Counted from the first letter of the stretch, positions 19,381 through 28,488 are shown. The stretch is 52,027 nucleotides of DNA from Acetatifactor sp. (GCA_016293615.1 JAEDDX010000012.1:1-52027), one strand, 5' to 3'. Notes: generated by a model not told the origin, from the sequence alone. Numbers and translations: made by a program.

Positions 19381-21843
19381 ATGTACATGAAGAGAACCAT
19401 TCTTATCGTCGATGACGATGAGGCGATCAGAAATACGCTGGTAAATATTCTGTCGAATGAGTATGAGGTTTTTACTGCGTCCAACGGTAAGGAAGCGCAT
19501 GACATGCTTATGTCCAGGCAGTATATGTTTTCTATGATGCTCGTGGATGTGCAGATGCCTGTCATGGACGGACCTGAGTTAATTGATATCTGTCATAGGA
19601 ATCGATTCTTTTCTGAGATACCCATAATGGCGATGTCAGACCCGATTGTCTCGACAGAGGTGGAGATTCAGTGTCTGCAGCTTGGCGCAGTTGATTTTGT
19701 GCGAAAGCCGGTACGCGCGGAGCTTTTGCTTGTCAGGGTGAAGAATCTGGTTCGCATGAGGGAACGGGCCATGGAGCTGTCCGAGGTGGAGTTCGACCGT
19801 ATGACGGGGCTGTTTACAAGAGAAGCGATGTTTCGCAGAATGAAGAATCTGCTTTTGCAGTATCCGGAGAAAAAGTTTGATTTTGCGGTAATCGATATTG
19901 AGCATTTTGGCTTGGTGAATCAGCAGTACGGCTCGGAGATGGGCAATCGTGTGCTCAGGACGGTGGGCAGGAATCTCGACGCCATTCCGCTGGAGCACAG
20001 GCTGGTTTCCAGGATTCGGGATGATATTTTCGCCTGTTTCGCGGTATACGGACCGGAGTGGAATCTGGCGGAGCCGGAGGAATTTACGAGTCGTATTTTC
20101 GAGGACTGTCCGATCTGTAATCTGCAGTGTAAGATCGGGGTATATAAGGATGTCGATCATAGTATGCCGGCAGAGGAGATCTGCCAGAATGCGCTGGCGG
20201 CACTTGACAGCATCCGCAATCAGTTCGGAACCGGCGTCGGCCTGTATGACAATCATCTGATTGAGCTGCAGAGAATCGAACGGCAGATGGAGATGTCGTT
20301 TGAGAAGGCGTTAGCCGAGAACGAGTTTGAACTCTGGCTGCAGCCGAAGTATGAGTCTGATTCGCAGAATATTTGCGGCGCGGAGGCGCTTGTGCGTTGG
20401 AGAGATGCGTACGGGAAGCTGATTCCGCCTACGACCTTTATTCCCTTGTTCGAGAGGGACGGTCTGATTCGCAGGCTGGATGAGTATGTATTTCGCGAGG
20501 TGTGTATGCTGCAGCGGCGTCTGATCGATAAGAAGATCATGACGGTGCCGATTTCGGTGAATTTATCCGGTGCGAGTCTGTATCGGACCGAAACGGCGCG
20601 AATCTACAGCGAGATCGTCAATGAAGCCGGTATCGATCCTTCGATTGTGCCGATTGAGATTACGGAAAGCATGGCGATTCAATCGGAGACCGCCAGAGAA
20701 TTTTCCGACCTTTTGTACAAGAAGGGATTTTCCTTCCATATGGATGATTTCGGCTCGGGTTATTCCTCGTTAGCCAGTCTGCAGTCTCTGCATTTCGATG
20801 TGATCAAGCTGGACAAGTCGCTGATTGACTATATCGGTACGCCTGCCGGCAACAGTATCATCAAGCACACGATTGCCTTCTCCAAGGAAGCGGGTATGCG
20901 TGTGGTCGCCGAGGGCGTTGAGACGAGAGAGCAGAAGGACTTTCTGATGAAGATGGGCTGTGATTACATACAGGGGTATTATTATTCTGCGCCTGTGACG
21001 ATGCAGATGTACGAAAAGCTTCTGACGGACAATGCGACCGTTCTGAAAGAGGCGGAGAAGGAGATAAAGTTCTCTCTGTTAGAACGCAAGGAGTTGCTCG
21101 GCATCATCAGCAACAATATGGTGGAAAAGGATGCCCTCAACAAGATCATGGGTGCGGTGGCCTTGTGCTGTCAGGAGAGAGGAAGATTCCTGTTTTCGGC
21201 CGCAAATGAAGCATTTATGGACATTTTTCAGATCGATCCCTGGTTCATTGAAGAGCAGCTGCATCATTCGGTCATCAATTTTGTGCATTACGAGGACCGT
21301 GCCCGTTTTAAACAGATGTTTTTGGAGGCGGAGCACAATCCGGAAAAGGGAGCCGTCGTGGAATGTCGTTTCACCTCACGCAACAAGCTGCACTGGTGTC
21401 GTGTGCATTGTTATTATCTGCGCCGCAGCGAGGGAAAAGATGAGTATTACCTCTATGTGGTCGACAAAACAGCTGCGCACTTTAACGACGAGATTCTCGC
21501 AGGCGTACCGGGAGGTTTCCTGATCTATCATGCGGATGAGCAGGAGCGCATTGTGTTCTCCAACAGTCAGCTCTGGAACATTTATGGCTGTGAGACGGAG
21601 GAGGAGTTTCATGAGCTCGTCGGACCTTCCTTCCGTGGGATGGTATACAAGGATGATTATGAGAGCGTAACTGCGTCCATCAAGGAGCAGATGCAGAACA
21701 ATCACAAGAAGCTCGATTATGTAGAATACCGGATTCAAAGAAAGGATGGGACCCTGACGACGGTTGCCGATTTCGGGCATTTGGTTCACTCGGAGGACGG
21801 AGAGGATCTGTTCTATGTCTTTCTTAGTGAGAAGAGTAAGTAA
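19381..21843 (+). CDS. Response regulator with degenerate GGDEF, EAL c-di-GMP phosphodiesterase and PAS-like domains
   Basis: 820 residues. The ATG at 19381 is preferred over 19372 because GGGAG (19367-19371) then sits 9 nt upstream. Residues 1-125 are a receiver domain with Asp11/Asp12, phospho-acceptor Asp56 and Lys109. Residues about 135-290 form a GGDEF fold whose signature is replaced by 'RIRDDIF', so it should not make c-di-GMP. Residues about 298-555 are an EAL domain with 'EALVRW', 'NLSG', 'ITES', 'DDFGSGYSS', 'KLDKS' and 'AEGVE', the expected metal and substrate residues. Two PAS-like domains follow (about 590-700 and 700-820). The likely role is phosphorylation-controlled hydrolysis of c-di-GMP; no cognate histidine kinase lies next to it. 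It has its own promoter and terminator. Confidence 0.9.
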   Translation: MYMKRTILIVDDDEAIRNTLVNILSNEYEVFTASNGKEAHDMLMSRQYMFSMMLVDVQMPVMDGPELIDICHRNRFFSEIPIMAMSDPIVSTEVEIQCLQLGAVDFVRKPVRAELLLVRVKNLVRMRERAMELSEVEFDRMTGLFTREAMFRRMKNLLLQYPEKKFDFAVIDIEHFGLVNQQYGSEMGNRVLRTVGRNLDAIPLEHRLVSRIRDDIFACFAVYGPEWNLAEPEEFTSRIFEDCPICNLQCKIGVYKDVDHSMPAEEICQNALAALDSIRNQFGTGVGLYDNHLIELQRIERQMEMSFEKALAENEFELWLQPKYESDSQNICGAEALVRWRDAYGKLIPPTTFIPLFERDGLIRRLDEYVFREVCMLQRRLIDKKIMTVPISVNLSGASLYRTETARIYSEIVNEAGIDPSIVPIEITESMAIQSETAREFSDLLYKKGFSFHMDDFGSGYSSLASLQSLHFDVIKLDKSLIDYIGTPAGNSIIKHTIAFSKEAGMRVVAEGVETREQKDFLMKMGCDYIQGYYYSAPVTMQMYEKLLTDNATVLKEAEKEIKFSLLERKELLGIISNNMVEKDALNKIMGAVALCCQERGRFLFSAANEAFMDIFQIDPWFIEEQLHHSVINFVHYEDRARFKQMFLEAEHNPEKGAVVECRFTSRNKLHWCRVHCYYLRRSEGKDEYYLYVVDKTAAHFNDEILAGVPGGFLIYHADEQERIVFSNSQLWNIYGCETEEEFHELVGPSFRGMVYKDDYESVTASIKEQMQNNHKKLDYVEYRIQRKDGTLTTVADFGHLVHSEDGEDLFYVFLSEKSK

Positions 21844-21848
21844 ATCAG

Positions 21849-21881
21849 ACTCCACACGGTGAAAAGCCGTGTGGAGTTTTG
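21849..21881 (+). terminator. Rho-independent terminator after the REC-EAL gene
   Basis: A perfect 11-bp stem, 21849-21859 with 21867-21877, has a 7-nt loop and is followed by TTTTGCG. It ends the REC-EAL transcript. Confidence 0.85.
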
Positions 21882-21966
21882 CGTCGGAATACCATTTGCC
21901 TGCAACAGACCGGAAGGGTCTGCCGGTTCCTCAATTCTCGGGCCGGCAAATTAATAATTTGTTTAG

Positions 21967-21995
21967 TTTACTTATTTCTGCCAAAATGGTAAAAT
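21967..21995 (+). promoter_or_regulatory. Probable promoter of the rhomboid-like gene leader
   Basis: TTTACT (21967-21972), a 17-bp spacer and TAAAAT (21990-21995). A start point about 7 nt downstream would place the large hairpin at 22008 at the very 5' end of the transcript. Confidence 0.55.
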
Positions 21996-22007
21996 ACTAT
22001 GATAACA

Positions 22008-22165
22008 GGGTCAAAAGGCTATATAGACTCCTCGTGCTGGCACGAAGGAGTCTATATAGGCCTTTATGACCCGCCAAAACATGAGAAAGGAGCCATTTTT
22101 CGAAGAAAAATGAGCGGAATTCGAATGTTTTGAAGATTTCGGGAGCTCGAAGAGCGAAGAAATCT
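22008..22165 (+). promoter_or_regulatory. Structured leader with three consecutive hairpins
   Basis: Between the terminator at 21881 and the gene at 22245 there is no credible coding frame. Hairpin 1 spans 22008-22072: about 30 paired positions on each side, interrupted only by single-base bulges, with apex CGTGC-TG-GCACG. Hairpin 2 has outer arms CAAAACAT (22075-22082) and ATGTTTTG (22125-22132) around CATTTTTC-gaa-GAAAAATG (22094-22112). Hairpin 3 has AGATTTC (22134-22140) and GAAATCT (22159-22165) around GCTC-gaa-GAGC. None has a T tail. It may be a cis-regulatory leader, a small RNA, or a mobile palindromic repeat; I do not recognise the family. Confidence 0.6.
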
Positions 22166-22244
22166 GTTGTTATCAAAGCGAGCAGGGATAGGAGGAGCCA
22201 ATGAGTGGGTTTCGTAAGCCCGAAGGCCGGAGAAAGGAAACTGT

Positions 22245-23135
22245 ATGAATAAGTGGGAAAGAAAGTTCGGTAAGTATGCAATTCCGAATTTGACGACAAT
22301 ATTGATCGGATGTTATGTGGTAGGCTATATTCTGAATATCGTGTCACCGACACTGCTGAATTATCTGCGGCTTGATCCGTATGCCATCTTACACGGGCAG
22401 ATTTGGAGAATCGTGACCTGGGTCATTTCCCCCCCGTCCACGGTGGGCTCTTCCATGGACATTTTCTTTGTGGCGATCATGCTGTTTTTTTATTACAGTC
22501 TCGGTACTTCGCTGGAGAGAATCTGGGGAACCTGGAAATATAATGTCTATCTCTTTACCGGTATGCTGCTGACGGTTGCAGGCTCGTTTCTCTGCTTTGG
22601 TATCTATTCTGTGATGTTAAGCGCGACCGGATCGGAGCTTTCCTCATATCTGCCGGTCATCTCATCTCTGGGAGCCCTGCAGATTTCAACCTACTACATT
22701 AATATGTCCATTTTCCTGGCATTTGCGGCAACCTTTCCCAATGCGCAGGTATTGTTGATGTTCGTCATTCCCGTCAAAGTGAAATGGATGGGGTATCTCT
22801 ATGCAGGCATGCTGGTCTATGAGATGATTCAGTACTTTGCGGTGGGATATTGGTTCGCCGTAGCGGCAATCGGTGCGTCTCTTTTGAACTTTGTCATTTT
22901 CATCGTGCGAAATAAGAACGGTATGCGGCTGTCGCCAAAGCAGAAAAAGCGTCAGGCGCAGTTCAGGCAGGAAGTGAAGCAGTCGATGGCTCCCCGGGTG
23001 ACGAAGCATAAGTGCGCGGTCTGCGGGCAGACGAACGAGGACGATCCCGACCTGGAGTTCCGGTTCTGTTCCAAATGCAATGGCAATTATGAATATTGCT
23101 CGAATCATCTGTTTACCCATGAGCATGTGAAGTAA
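22245..23135 (+). CDS. Rhomboid/derlin-like membrane protein with C-terminal zinc ribbon, probably not a protease
   Basis: 296 residues with about five or six membrane segments. The rhomboid-superfamily signatures 'WRIVTW' (near residue 50), 'GTSLERIWGTWKYN' (near 88) and 'FPNAQVLLMFVIPVKVKWMG' are visible. The Gly-x-Ser-Gly motif carrying the catalytic serine is absent: the matching region reads 'SSLGALQISTYYIN'. There is also no usable His in the last membrane segment. This resembles derlins and other inactive rhomboids, which bind and remodel membrane proteins without cutting them. After residue 230 comes a basic stretch and a CxxC...CxxC zinc ribbon (CAVC...CSKC), presumably cytoplasmic. 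The ribosome binding site AGAAAGGA supports the start. The next gene follows after 12 nt. Confidence 0.75.
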   Translation: MNKWERKFGKYAIPNLTTILIGCYVVGYILNIVSPTLLNYLRLDPYAILHGQIWRIVTWVISPPSTVGSSMDIFFVAIMLFFYYSLGTSLERIWGTWKYNVYLFTGMLLTVAGSFLCFGIYSVMLSATGSELSSYLPVISSLGALQISTYYINMSIFLAFAATFPNAQVLLMFVIPVKVKWMGYLYAGMLVYEMIQYFAVGYWFAVAAIGASLLNFVIFIVRNKNGMRLSPKQKKRQAQFRQEVKQSMAPRVTKHKCAVCGQTNEDDPDLEFRFCSKCNGNYEYCSNHLFTHEHVK

Positions 23136-23147
23136 GAGAGGATGTTT

Positions 23148-23897
23148 ATGAACAAAGAAGTATTATTTGCGCAGACCCTGGAGCAGGTGAGAAAGCTTGC
23201 CAAAGAGCAGGGCAATACGATCAGTGAAGAGCAGGTAAGGGAGGCGTTTTCAACGCTCGGGCTGTCAGACGAACAGCTGCAGATGGTATTTGATTACCTG
23301 TTAAAGCATAAAATAGGAATTGGACAGGTTCTGGATCCGGATGAATTTCTGTCGGATGAGGAGAAGAATTATCTGCAGGATTATCTGGACGAGATTGCCG
23401 CACTGCCGCAGTATACCGCAGGGCAGGTCGAGGCGTTCACCATCTCGTCAATGGCAGGAGATTTGGATGCACAGCAGAGGCTGGTCGAGGCGTATCTGAA
23501 GGATGTCATTGATGTGGCGAAGCTGTACGCGGGACAGGGTGTTTCTCTGGAGGATCTGATCGGCGAGGGCAATGTCGCGCTGGCGGTTGCTGTGAGTATG
23601 GTCGGCAGTCTGGAGAAGCCTTCGGAGGCGCAGGGAATGCTTGCGAAGATGATGATGGATGCCATGGAAAACCTGATCGATGAAGTGGCCCTCAATGAAA
23701 AACAGGATAAAAAGGTCGCGGACAAGGTAAATGATGTCGCAGACAAGGCCAGGGAATTGGCCGGAGAGATGCACAGAAAGGTGACGGTCCGGGAGCTTGC
23801 CGATGAGACGGGGCTTTCCGTCAGGGCGATTCAGGATGCCTGCCGCATGAGCGGTTTCAAAATTGAGGATATAGACTATGCAGAAGACAATTTATGA
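23148..23897 (+). CDS. Sigma-70-like protein lacking region 4
   Basis: 249 residues from the ATG at 23148 (AGAGAGG 6-7 nt upstream; the ATG at 23142 would leave no spacing). The N-terminus resembles sigma region 1.1 ('ISEEQVREAFSTLGLSDEQLQ...LLKHKIGI'). Residues about 95-150 resemble region 2 ('DVAKLYAGQGVSLEDLIGEGNVAL', compare the usual A..Y...G....DLIQEGN). The last 40 residues hold a region-3-like helix-turn-helix ('VTVRELADETGLSVRAIQDAC'). The -35-binding region 4 is missing. The length and domain loss argue against a normal housekeeping sigma factor; it may be a divergent or regulatory sigma-like protein. It overlaps the next gene by 20 nt, implying a two-gene unit, and follows the rhomboid-like gene closely. 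Confidence 0.7.
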   Translation: MNKEVLFAQTLEQVRKLAKEQGNTISEEQVREAFSTLGLSDEQLQMVFDYLLKHKIGIGQVLDPDEFLSDEEKNYLQDYLDEIAALPQYTAGQVEAFTISSMAGDLDAQQRLVEAYLKDVIDVAKLYAGQGVSLEDLIGEGNVALAVAVSMVGSLEKPSEAQGMLAKMMMDAMENLIDEVALNEKQDKKVADKVNDVADKARELAGEMHRKVTVRELADETGLSVRAIQDACRMSGFKIEDIDYAEDNL

Positions 23898-24297
23898 AGA
23901 TTATAAATACGGGATGCAGGATACCTCGAGAGTCTATGTGGGGTGTAAATATACTTTTGCTGAGTTTCTCGAGGCGGAAGAGGTGATGTTTAAGTTCCGC
24001 CTGTTGGTTCAGAAGTATATTTTGCCGGAGGCGGACCCTGAGGACACCCTGGAAACCCACCTGTATTACTTACAGCCCGGGAATTTTCTGGTGAAGCTTT
24101 ACGATCAGATGAAAGCCAGGGTTAAGATCAACATCATTGAGGAAAAGAAGTCTCTGGTCGGAAAGCCGAAAAAAGAGTATGTGACCAGACAGCTGAAGGT
24201 GTCTGAGCTGGTGCAGATGACGCCGGAGGAAAAGGAAGCGGCCGGAATCGTGATTCAGGAGCTTTCTGCGAGTAAGCTCGCGATTATGATGATGTAG
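23878..24297 (+). CDS. Hypothetical protein overlapping the sigma-like gene
   Basis: 139 residues. The start codon lies 20 nt inside the upstream sigma-like gene and uses GAGG (about 9-12 nt upstream) inside that gene. The protein is soluble, rich in Glu/Lys, with no signal peptide or membrane segment and no motif I recognise. It has a 'FAEFLEAEEVMFKFRLLVQKYILPE' helical N-terminal region (split by a Val-Met-Phe core) and a C-terminal helix ending in 'LAIMMM'. The overlapping arrangement suggests tightly linked expression and possibly a direct partner of the sigma-like protein, such as a regulator of it; that is inference from position only. Confidence 0.6.
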   Translation: MQKTIYEDYKYGMQDTSRVYVGCKYTFAEFLEAEEVMFKFRLLVQKYILPEADPEDTLETHLYYLQPGNFLVKLYDQMKARVKINIIEEKKSLVGKPKKEYVTRQLKVSELVQMTPEEKEAAGIVIQELSASKLAIMMM

Positions 24298-24388
24298 AAT
24301 GGAACATCCTATCAGAAAAAGCCCATGAAACGGGCAGCATATATGTCGGACGGACATAAAAGAAAACAATATATGAGAGGGAGAATGT

Positions 24389-27304
24389 ATGAGAGTAGAA
24401 GATTTGGCGGCATATGAGGTGCTGGAGAAGAGCAGGATAGAGGACCTGGACAGTGTCTCCTATCTGGTAAAGCATAAGAAAACCGGAGCGAGACTGGCTC
24501 TGATTTCCAACGATGATAACAATAAGGTATTTTACATCGGTTTTCGGACCACGCCCGAGGATTCCACCGGCGTGCCGCACATTCTGGAGCATTCCGTGCT
24601 TTGCGGCTCCAAGAACTTCCCCTTAAAGGACCCTTTCGTAGAGCTTGTCAAGGGTTCCCTGAATACCTTTTTAAATGCCATGACCTATCCGGACAAGACC
24701 ATTTATCCGGTCGCAAGCTGCAATGACAAGGATTTTCAGAACCTGATGCATGTGTATCTGGATGCAGTGTTCTATCCGAACATTTATACCAACGAAGCAA
24801 TCTTTCGTCAGGAAGGCTGGCACTATGAGCTGGATGAGAACGGAGAGTTGATCTACAACGGCGTCGTTTACAATGAGATGAAGGGTGCATTCTCCTCCCC
24901 CGAAAGTGTGCTGTGGAGAGAGATTGCAAGTCTTTTGTATCCTCACACCACCTACGGGGTGGAGTCCGGCGGCGACCCTGAGGTGATTCCCGAGCTTACC
25001 TATGAGCAGTTTTTGAATTTCCACAGGACCTATTATCATCCCTCCAACAGCTATATTTACCTCTACGGCGATATGGATATGGCTGAGAAGCTGGACTTTA
25101 TTGACAGGGAGTATTTGTCAAGGTTCGATCATCTTGAGGTGGATTCCGAGGTGGGTGTGGAGCCTGCCTTCGAGACTCCGGTGCGCAGTGTAAAGGCAGT
25201 GCCCGTCAGCGAGGGTGACAGCCTCGAGGATAACACATATCTGGCACGGGTCTGGTCCTTCGGCGATACCTTGGACCGAGAGAGATATATCGCTCTGAAG
25301 ATTCTGGATTTTGCACTTTGCAGTGTGCCGGGGGCACCCATGAAGAAGGCTCTGATCGACGCCAAAATCGGCAAGGATGTCTACAGTGTCTACGAGAATG
25401 GCATCAGACAGCCTTACTTTGGCTTTGTTTCCAAGGGCGTGGATGCTGCGAAGGAAGAGGAGTTCGTGAAGACCATCCGCGAGGTCCTGGAGAACATCGT
25501 AAAGAACGGCTTTGATAAAAAGGCCCTGCTTTCCGCAATCAATCACTTTGAGTTCAAGTACAGGGAGGCTGATTTCGGAACGACTCCGAAGGGCTTGATG
25601 TATGGTATCCAGATCTTTGACAGCTGGCTCTATGATGAGACGAAGCCTTTCATTCATATTGCGGCGAATGACACCTTTGCTTCCCTGCGAAAGAAAGCGC
25701 AGGAGGGCTATTTTGAGTCCCTGCTGGAAACCTATCTTTTGAAAAATAACCACTGTGCGATGTTGATTCTGCAGCCCGAGGAGGGACTTACGGAGAAGAG
25801 GGAAGCTTTGTTAAAAGAAAAGCTTGCCGGAATTTTGGCCGATATGAGTGAGAAAGAGCTGCAGGCAGTGCGCGATATGAAGGCAAAGCTGGATGCGTTC
25901 AGGGAGACTCCGGACAGCCCTGAGAATATTGCAAAGATTCCTTTGCTGCAGAGGGAGGATCTGACCAGAGAGGCGCCTGCGATCTACAACGAAGAATTCA
26001 TGCTGGGCGATACGCCCGCACTGTATCATGAGGTCTTCACGAACGGCATCGGGTATTTCCGGCTGATTTTCAATCTGAAAGAGATTCCGGGCGAGTATCT
26101 GCCTTACCTTGGTATTTTGAAGACCTTGTACTGTAATATGGACACCGAGCACTATACCTACGGTGAATTGTGCAGTGAGATCAACCTTGTGACAGGTGAG
26201 ATCTTCGTTGCGCAGAATAATTACGGCAATGTGAGCGATCCTGACTGCTATCGTTTGACTATGGAAGTCTGTACGAAGGCTTTGAATCGCAATCTTCCCA
26301 AGGCGATCGAACTGATGGAGGAGCTGATGCTCACCACGAAGGTCGAGGATACGCAGAGACTGCGGGAGCTTCTCGAAGAGAATATCTCAAAGACACGCGA
26401 CTCTATGGCAAATTATGGTCACATTACCGCTATCGACCGGGCGCTCAGCTACATCAGTGCCGGAAGCGCCATGGATGAGACTTTGAGCGGTCTGGAGCTG
26501 TTCCGCTTTGCCTGTGAGCTGAATGAAAACTTTGAAGACAGAAAGCAGGAGCTTGTAGAGAAGCTGAAAACGCTGACCAGAATGATCTATCGTCCTGAGA
26601 ACCTGATGGTTGATTTTACCGGTGACAGAGAGGCTTTGCTTTCCCTGGAACCGCAGATCACTGCACTGAAGCAGAAGCTCTATACCTGTGAAGTACCCGC
26701 TGCAGGGTATGCTCCCATTCTCGAGAAGAAGAACGAAGGTCTGACCACTTCCGGTCAGGTGGATTATGTCTGCCGGGCAGGAAACTTTGTGAAGAAGGGT
26801 CTGGAGTTCACCGGAGCACTGATCGTACTCCGCGTCATGATGGGATACGAGTATCTGTGGACCAACATCCGTGTCAAGGGCGGAGCATACGGCTGCATGT
26901 GTAACTTTAACAGAAACGGAGACTGCTATTTCTGCTCTTACCGTGATCCGAACCTCGGACAGACCATCGATGTCTACGAGAAGGCGGCTGAGTTCATCGA
27001 ACACTATGAGGCTGACGAGAGAACCATGACCCAGTATATCATCGGCGCCGTCAGCGAACTGGATACGCCCCTCACCGCGGCAGGCAAGGGTCATCGCTCC
27101 AGAGGCGCTTATATGACGGGGCTCACCGGTGAGATGGCGCAGAGGGCAAGGGATCAGGTGCTCGATGCCACGCCGGAGGATATCAGGGCTTTGGCGAAAT
27201 ATATCCGCGCATTTATGGAGGACGACTGCCTCTGCGTTGTGGGCAATGAGCAGAAGATTCGCAATGAATCTGACAAATTTATGAAAATTGAGAAACTTTT
27301 TTAA
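24389..27304 (+). CDS. M16C family zinc metallopeptidase (presequence-protease/insulinase type)
   Basis: 971 residues, the usual length for the M16C subfamily (bacterial relatives of the PreP presequence protease). The inverted zinc motif HxxEH is seen as His64-Ile-Leu-Glu67-His68 in 'VPHILEHSVL', with the third ligand glutamate in 'VYNEMKGAF' near residue 163. The C-terminal half carries the conserved 'RVKGGAYGC' segment near residue 826, equivalent to the Arg/Tyr substrate-binding motif of M16 enzymes. There is no signal peptide, so it should act in the cytoplasm on short peptides. A good ribosome binding site (GAGAGGGAG) precedes the ATG. The 90-nt gap before it has only weak hairpins and no clear terminator, so it may be co-transcribed with the genes upstream. 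Confidence 0.9.
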   Translation: MRVEDLAAYEVLEKSRIEDLDSVSYLVKHKKTGARLALISNDDNNKVFYIGFRTTPEDSTGVPHILEHSVLCGSKNFPLKDPFVELVKGSLNTFLNAMTYPDKTIYPVASCNDKDFQNLMHVYLDAVFYPNIYTNEAIFRQEGWHYELDENGELIYNGVVYNEMKGAFSSPESVLWREIASLLYPHTTYGVESGGDPEVIPELTYEQFLNFHRTYYHPSNSYIYLYGDMDMAEKLDFIDREYLSRFDHLEVDSEVGVEPAFETPVRSVKAVPVSEGDSLEDNTYLARVWSFGDTLDRERYIALKILDFALCSVPGAPMKKALIDAKIGKDVYSVYENGIRQPYFGFVSKGVDAAKEEEFVKTIREVLENIVKNGFDKKALLSAINHFEFKYREADFGTTPKGLMYGIQIFDSWLYDETKPFIHIAANDTFASLRKKAQEGYFESLLETYLLKNNHCAMLILQPEEGLTEKREALLKEKLAGILADMSEKELQAVRDMKAKLDAFRETPDSPENIAKIPLLQREDLTREAPAIYNEEFMLGDTPALYHEVFTNGIGYFRLIFNLKEIPGEYLPYLGILKTLYCNMDTEHYTYGELCSEINLVTGEIFVAQNNYGNVSDPDCYRLTMEVCTKALNRNLPKAIELMEELMLTTKVEDTQRLRELLEENISKTRDSMANYGHITAIDRALSYISAGSAMDETLSGLELFRFACELNENFEDRKQELVEKLKTLTRMIYRPENLMVDFTGDREALLSLEPQITALKQKLYTCEVPAAGYAPILEKKNEGLTTSGQVDYVCRAGNFVKKGLEFTGALIVLRVMMGYEYLWTNIRVKGGAYGCMCNFNRNGDCYFCSYRDPNLGQTIDVYEKAAEFIEHYEADERTMTQYIIGAVSELDTPLTAAGKGHRSRGAYMTGLTGEMAQRARDQVLDATPEDIRALAKYIRAFMEDDCLCVVGNEQKIRNESDKFMKIEKLF

Positions 27305-27462
27305 GGCATTATCGTCTTATTGGATATCCGGACCTGAAAAAAGGACCTTTCTTCTGCGAAAGAAAGCATGCATCCGGTCTTGAAGAACAGACCGGCCGCT
27401 CTGATTTTGCAGAGGAGAGGCATAATCAACCGGAGGGGAAAATCCCGGAAAGGATAGAGAAG

Positions 27463-28488
27463 ATGAGAAACAAAATGCTTACAAAATGCTTTGTGCTTGG
27501 GCTTACACTCTGCATGCTGACAGGCTGCGGCAGCAGTGCAACTGACAGCATAAAGGGCGAATCTGGCATGATGAATTCCGCGACGCAAGGAGCTGCGGCG
27601 GAGGAGATATGGTCTGAAACCACCGATGGGTATGAATCGGAATATGTGACCGGATCGAATATGCAGGGGAGCGAAAGCTCCGTAAATAAGCAGGCGGATA
27701 CCCTCGTCGACCGGAAGCTGATTAAGAATGTCTCGCTGGAGGTGGAGACGAAGGACTATGACGGGCTGATGGGAAATCTGGAGGCTCAGATCATGGATAT
27801 GGGCGGCTACATAGAGAATATGGATTCTTATAACGGCAGCAGCTACAACGGCCGCAAGAACAACCGTTATGCGAATATGACCATCCGCATTCCGCAGAAT
27901 AATCTGTATGCTTTTCTGACAACCGTTTCCGACGCCTGCAATGTCGTTAAGAGAAATGATTCCGTCAATGATGTGACACTTTCCTACATGGATACCCAGA
28001 GCCGTAAGGAGGCGCTGGAGGTCGAATACGATAGACTGCTTGCCCTGCTGGAAAAGGCGGATGAGCTGGAAACGATCATTATGCTCGAGGAGCGTCTGAC
28101 CAATGTGCGGTATCAGCTCGAGAGTCTGGAGAGTCAGCTTCGAAGCATCGACAATAAGGTGACCTACAGTACCGTCCGCCTCAATATCAGTGAGGTACAG
28201 GAGTTGACTCCCGTAGTCATCGAGGAGCCTACCGTCTGGGAGCGTATTCAGACCGGCTTTACGGACAGTTTGACCGATGTTGTCAACGGGGCCCTTGAGA
28301 TTGCGATCTGGTTCATCGTGAAGCTTCCCAAGCTCATCATCTGGGCAGTGATCCTTGTGATCGGCATTCTGATCTTCCGCGGCCGCAGGAAGAAAAAGGC
28401 TGCAAAGATGGCAGCGATGATGTCGGCTGAGAGAGGATATATCGACAAGACTGAAGGCGTGACAGAAGAGCGAAAGCTGACGAAATAG
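27463..28488 (+). CDS. DUF4349-type lipoprotein with C-terminal membrane segment
   Basis: 341 residues. The signal peptide has a lipobox ending at Cys22 ('LTGCG'), so the protein is a membrane lipoprotein. After a Ser/Glu-rich linker (about 25-75) comes the DUF4349 domain: 'LIKNVSLEVETKDYD', 'GGYIENMD', 'MTIRIPQNNLYAFL', then a coiled coil with 'YMDTQSRKEALEVEYDRLLALLEKADELE' style heptads (residues about 165-235) and 'VTYSTVRLNI'. A hydrophobic helix (about 283-305) followed by RGRRKKK anchors the C-terminus. Function of the family is not known; an envelope role is inferred. The ribosome binding site GGAAAGGA supports the start. A terminator follows after about 70 nt. Confidence 0.85.
   Translation: MRNKMLTKCFVLGLTLCMLTGCGSSATDSIKGESGMMNSATQGAAAEEIWSETTDGYESEYVTGSNMQGSESSVNKQADTLVDRKLIKNVSLEVETKDYDGLMGNLEAQIMDMGGYIENMDSYNGSSYNGRKNNRYANMTIRIPQNNLYAFLTTVSDACNVVKRNDSVNDVTLSYMDTQSRKEALEVEYDRLLALLEKADELETIIMLEERLTNVRYQLESLESQLRSIDNKVTYSTVRLNISEVQELTPVVIEEPTVWERIQTGFTDSLTDVVNGALEIAIWFIVKLPKLIIWAVILVIGILIFRGRRKKKAAKMAAMMSAERGYIDKTEGVTEERKLTK

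Noticed and set aside
27374..27395. Hairpin CCGGTCT/AGACCGG between the M16C and DUF4349 genes as terminator
   Set aside because: No T-run follows; treated as insignificant.
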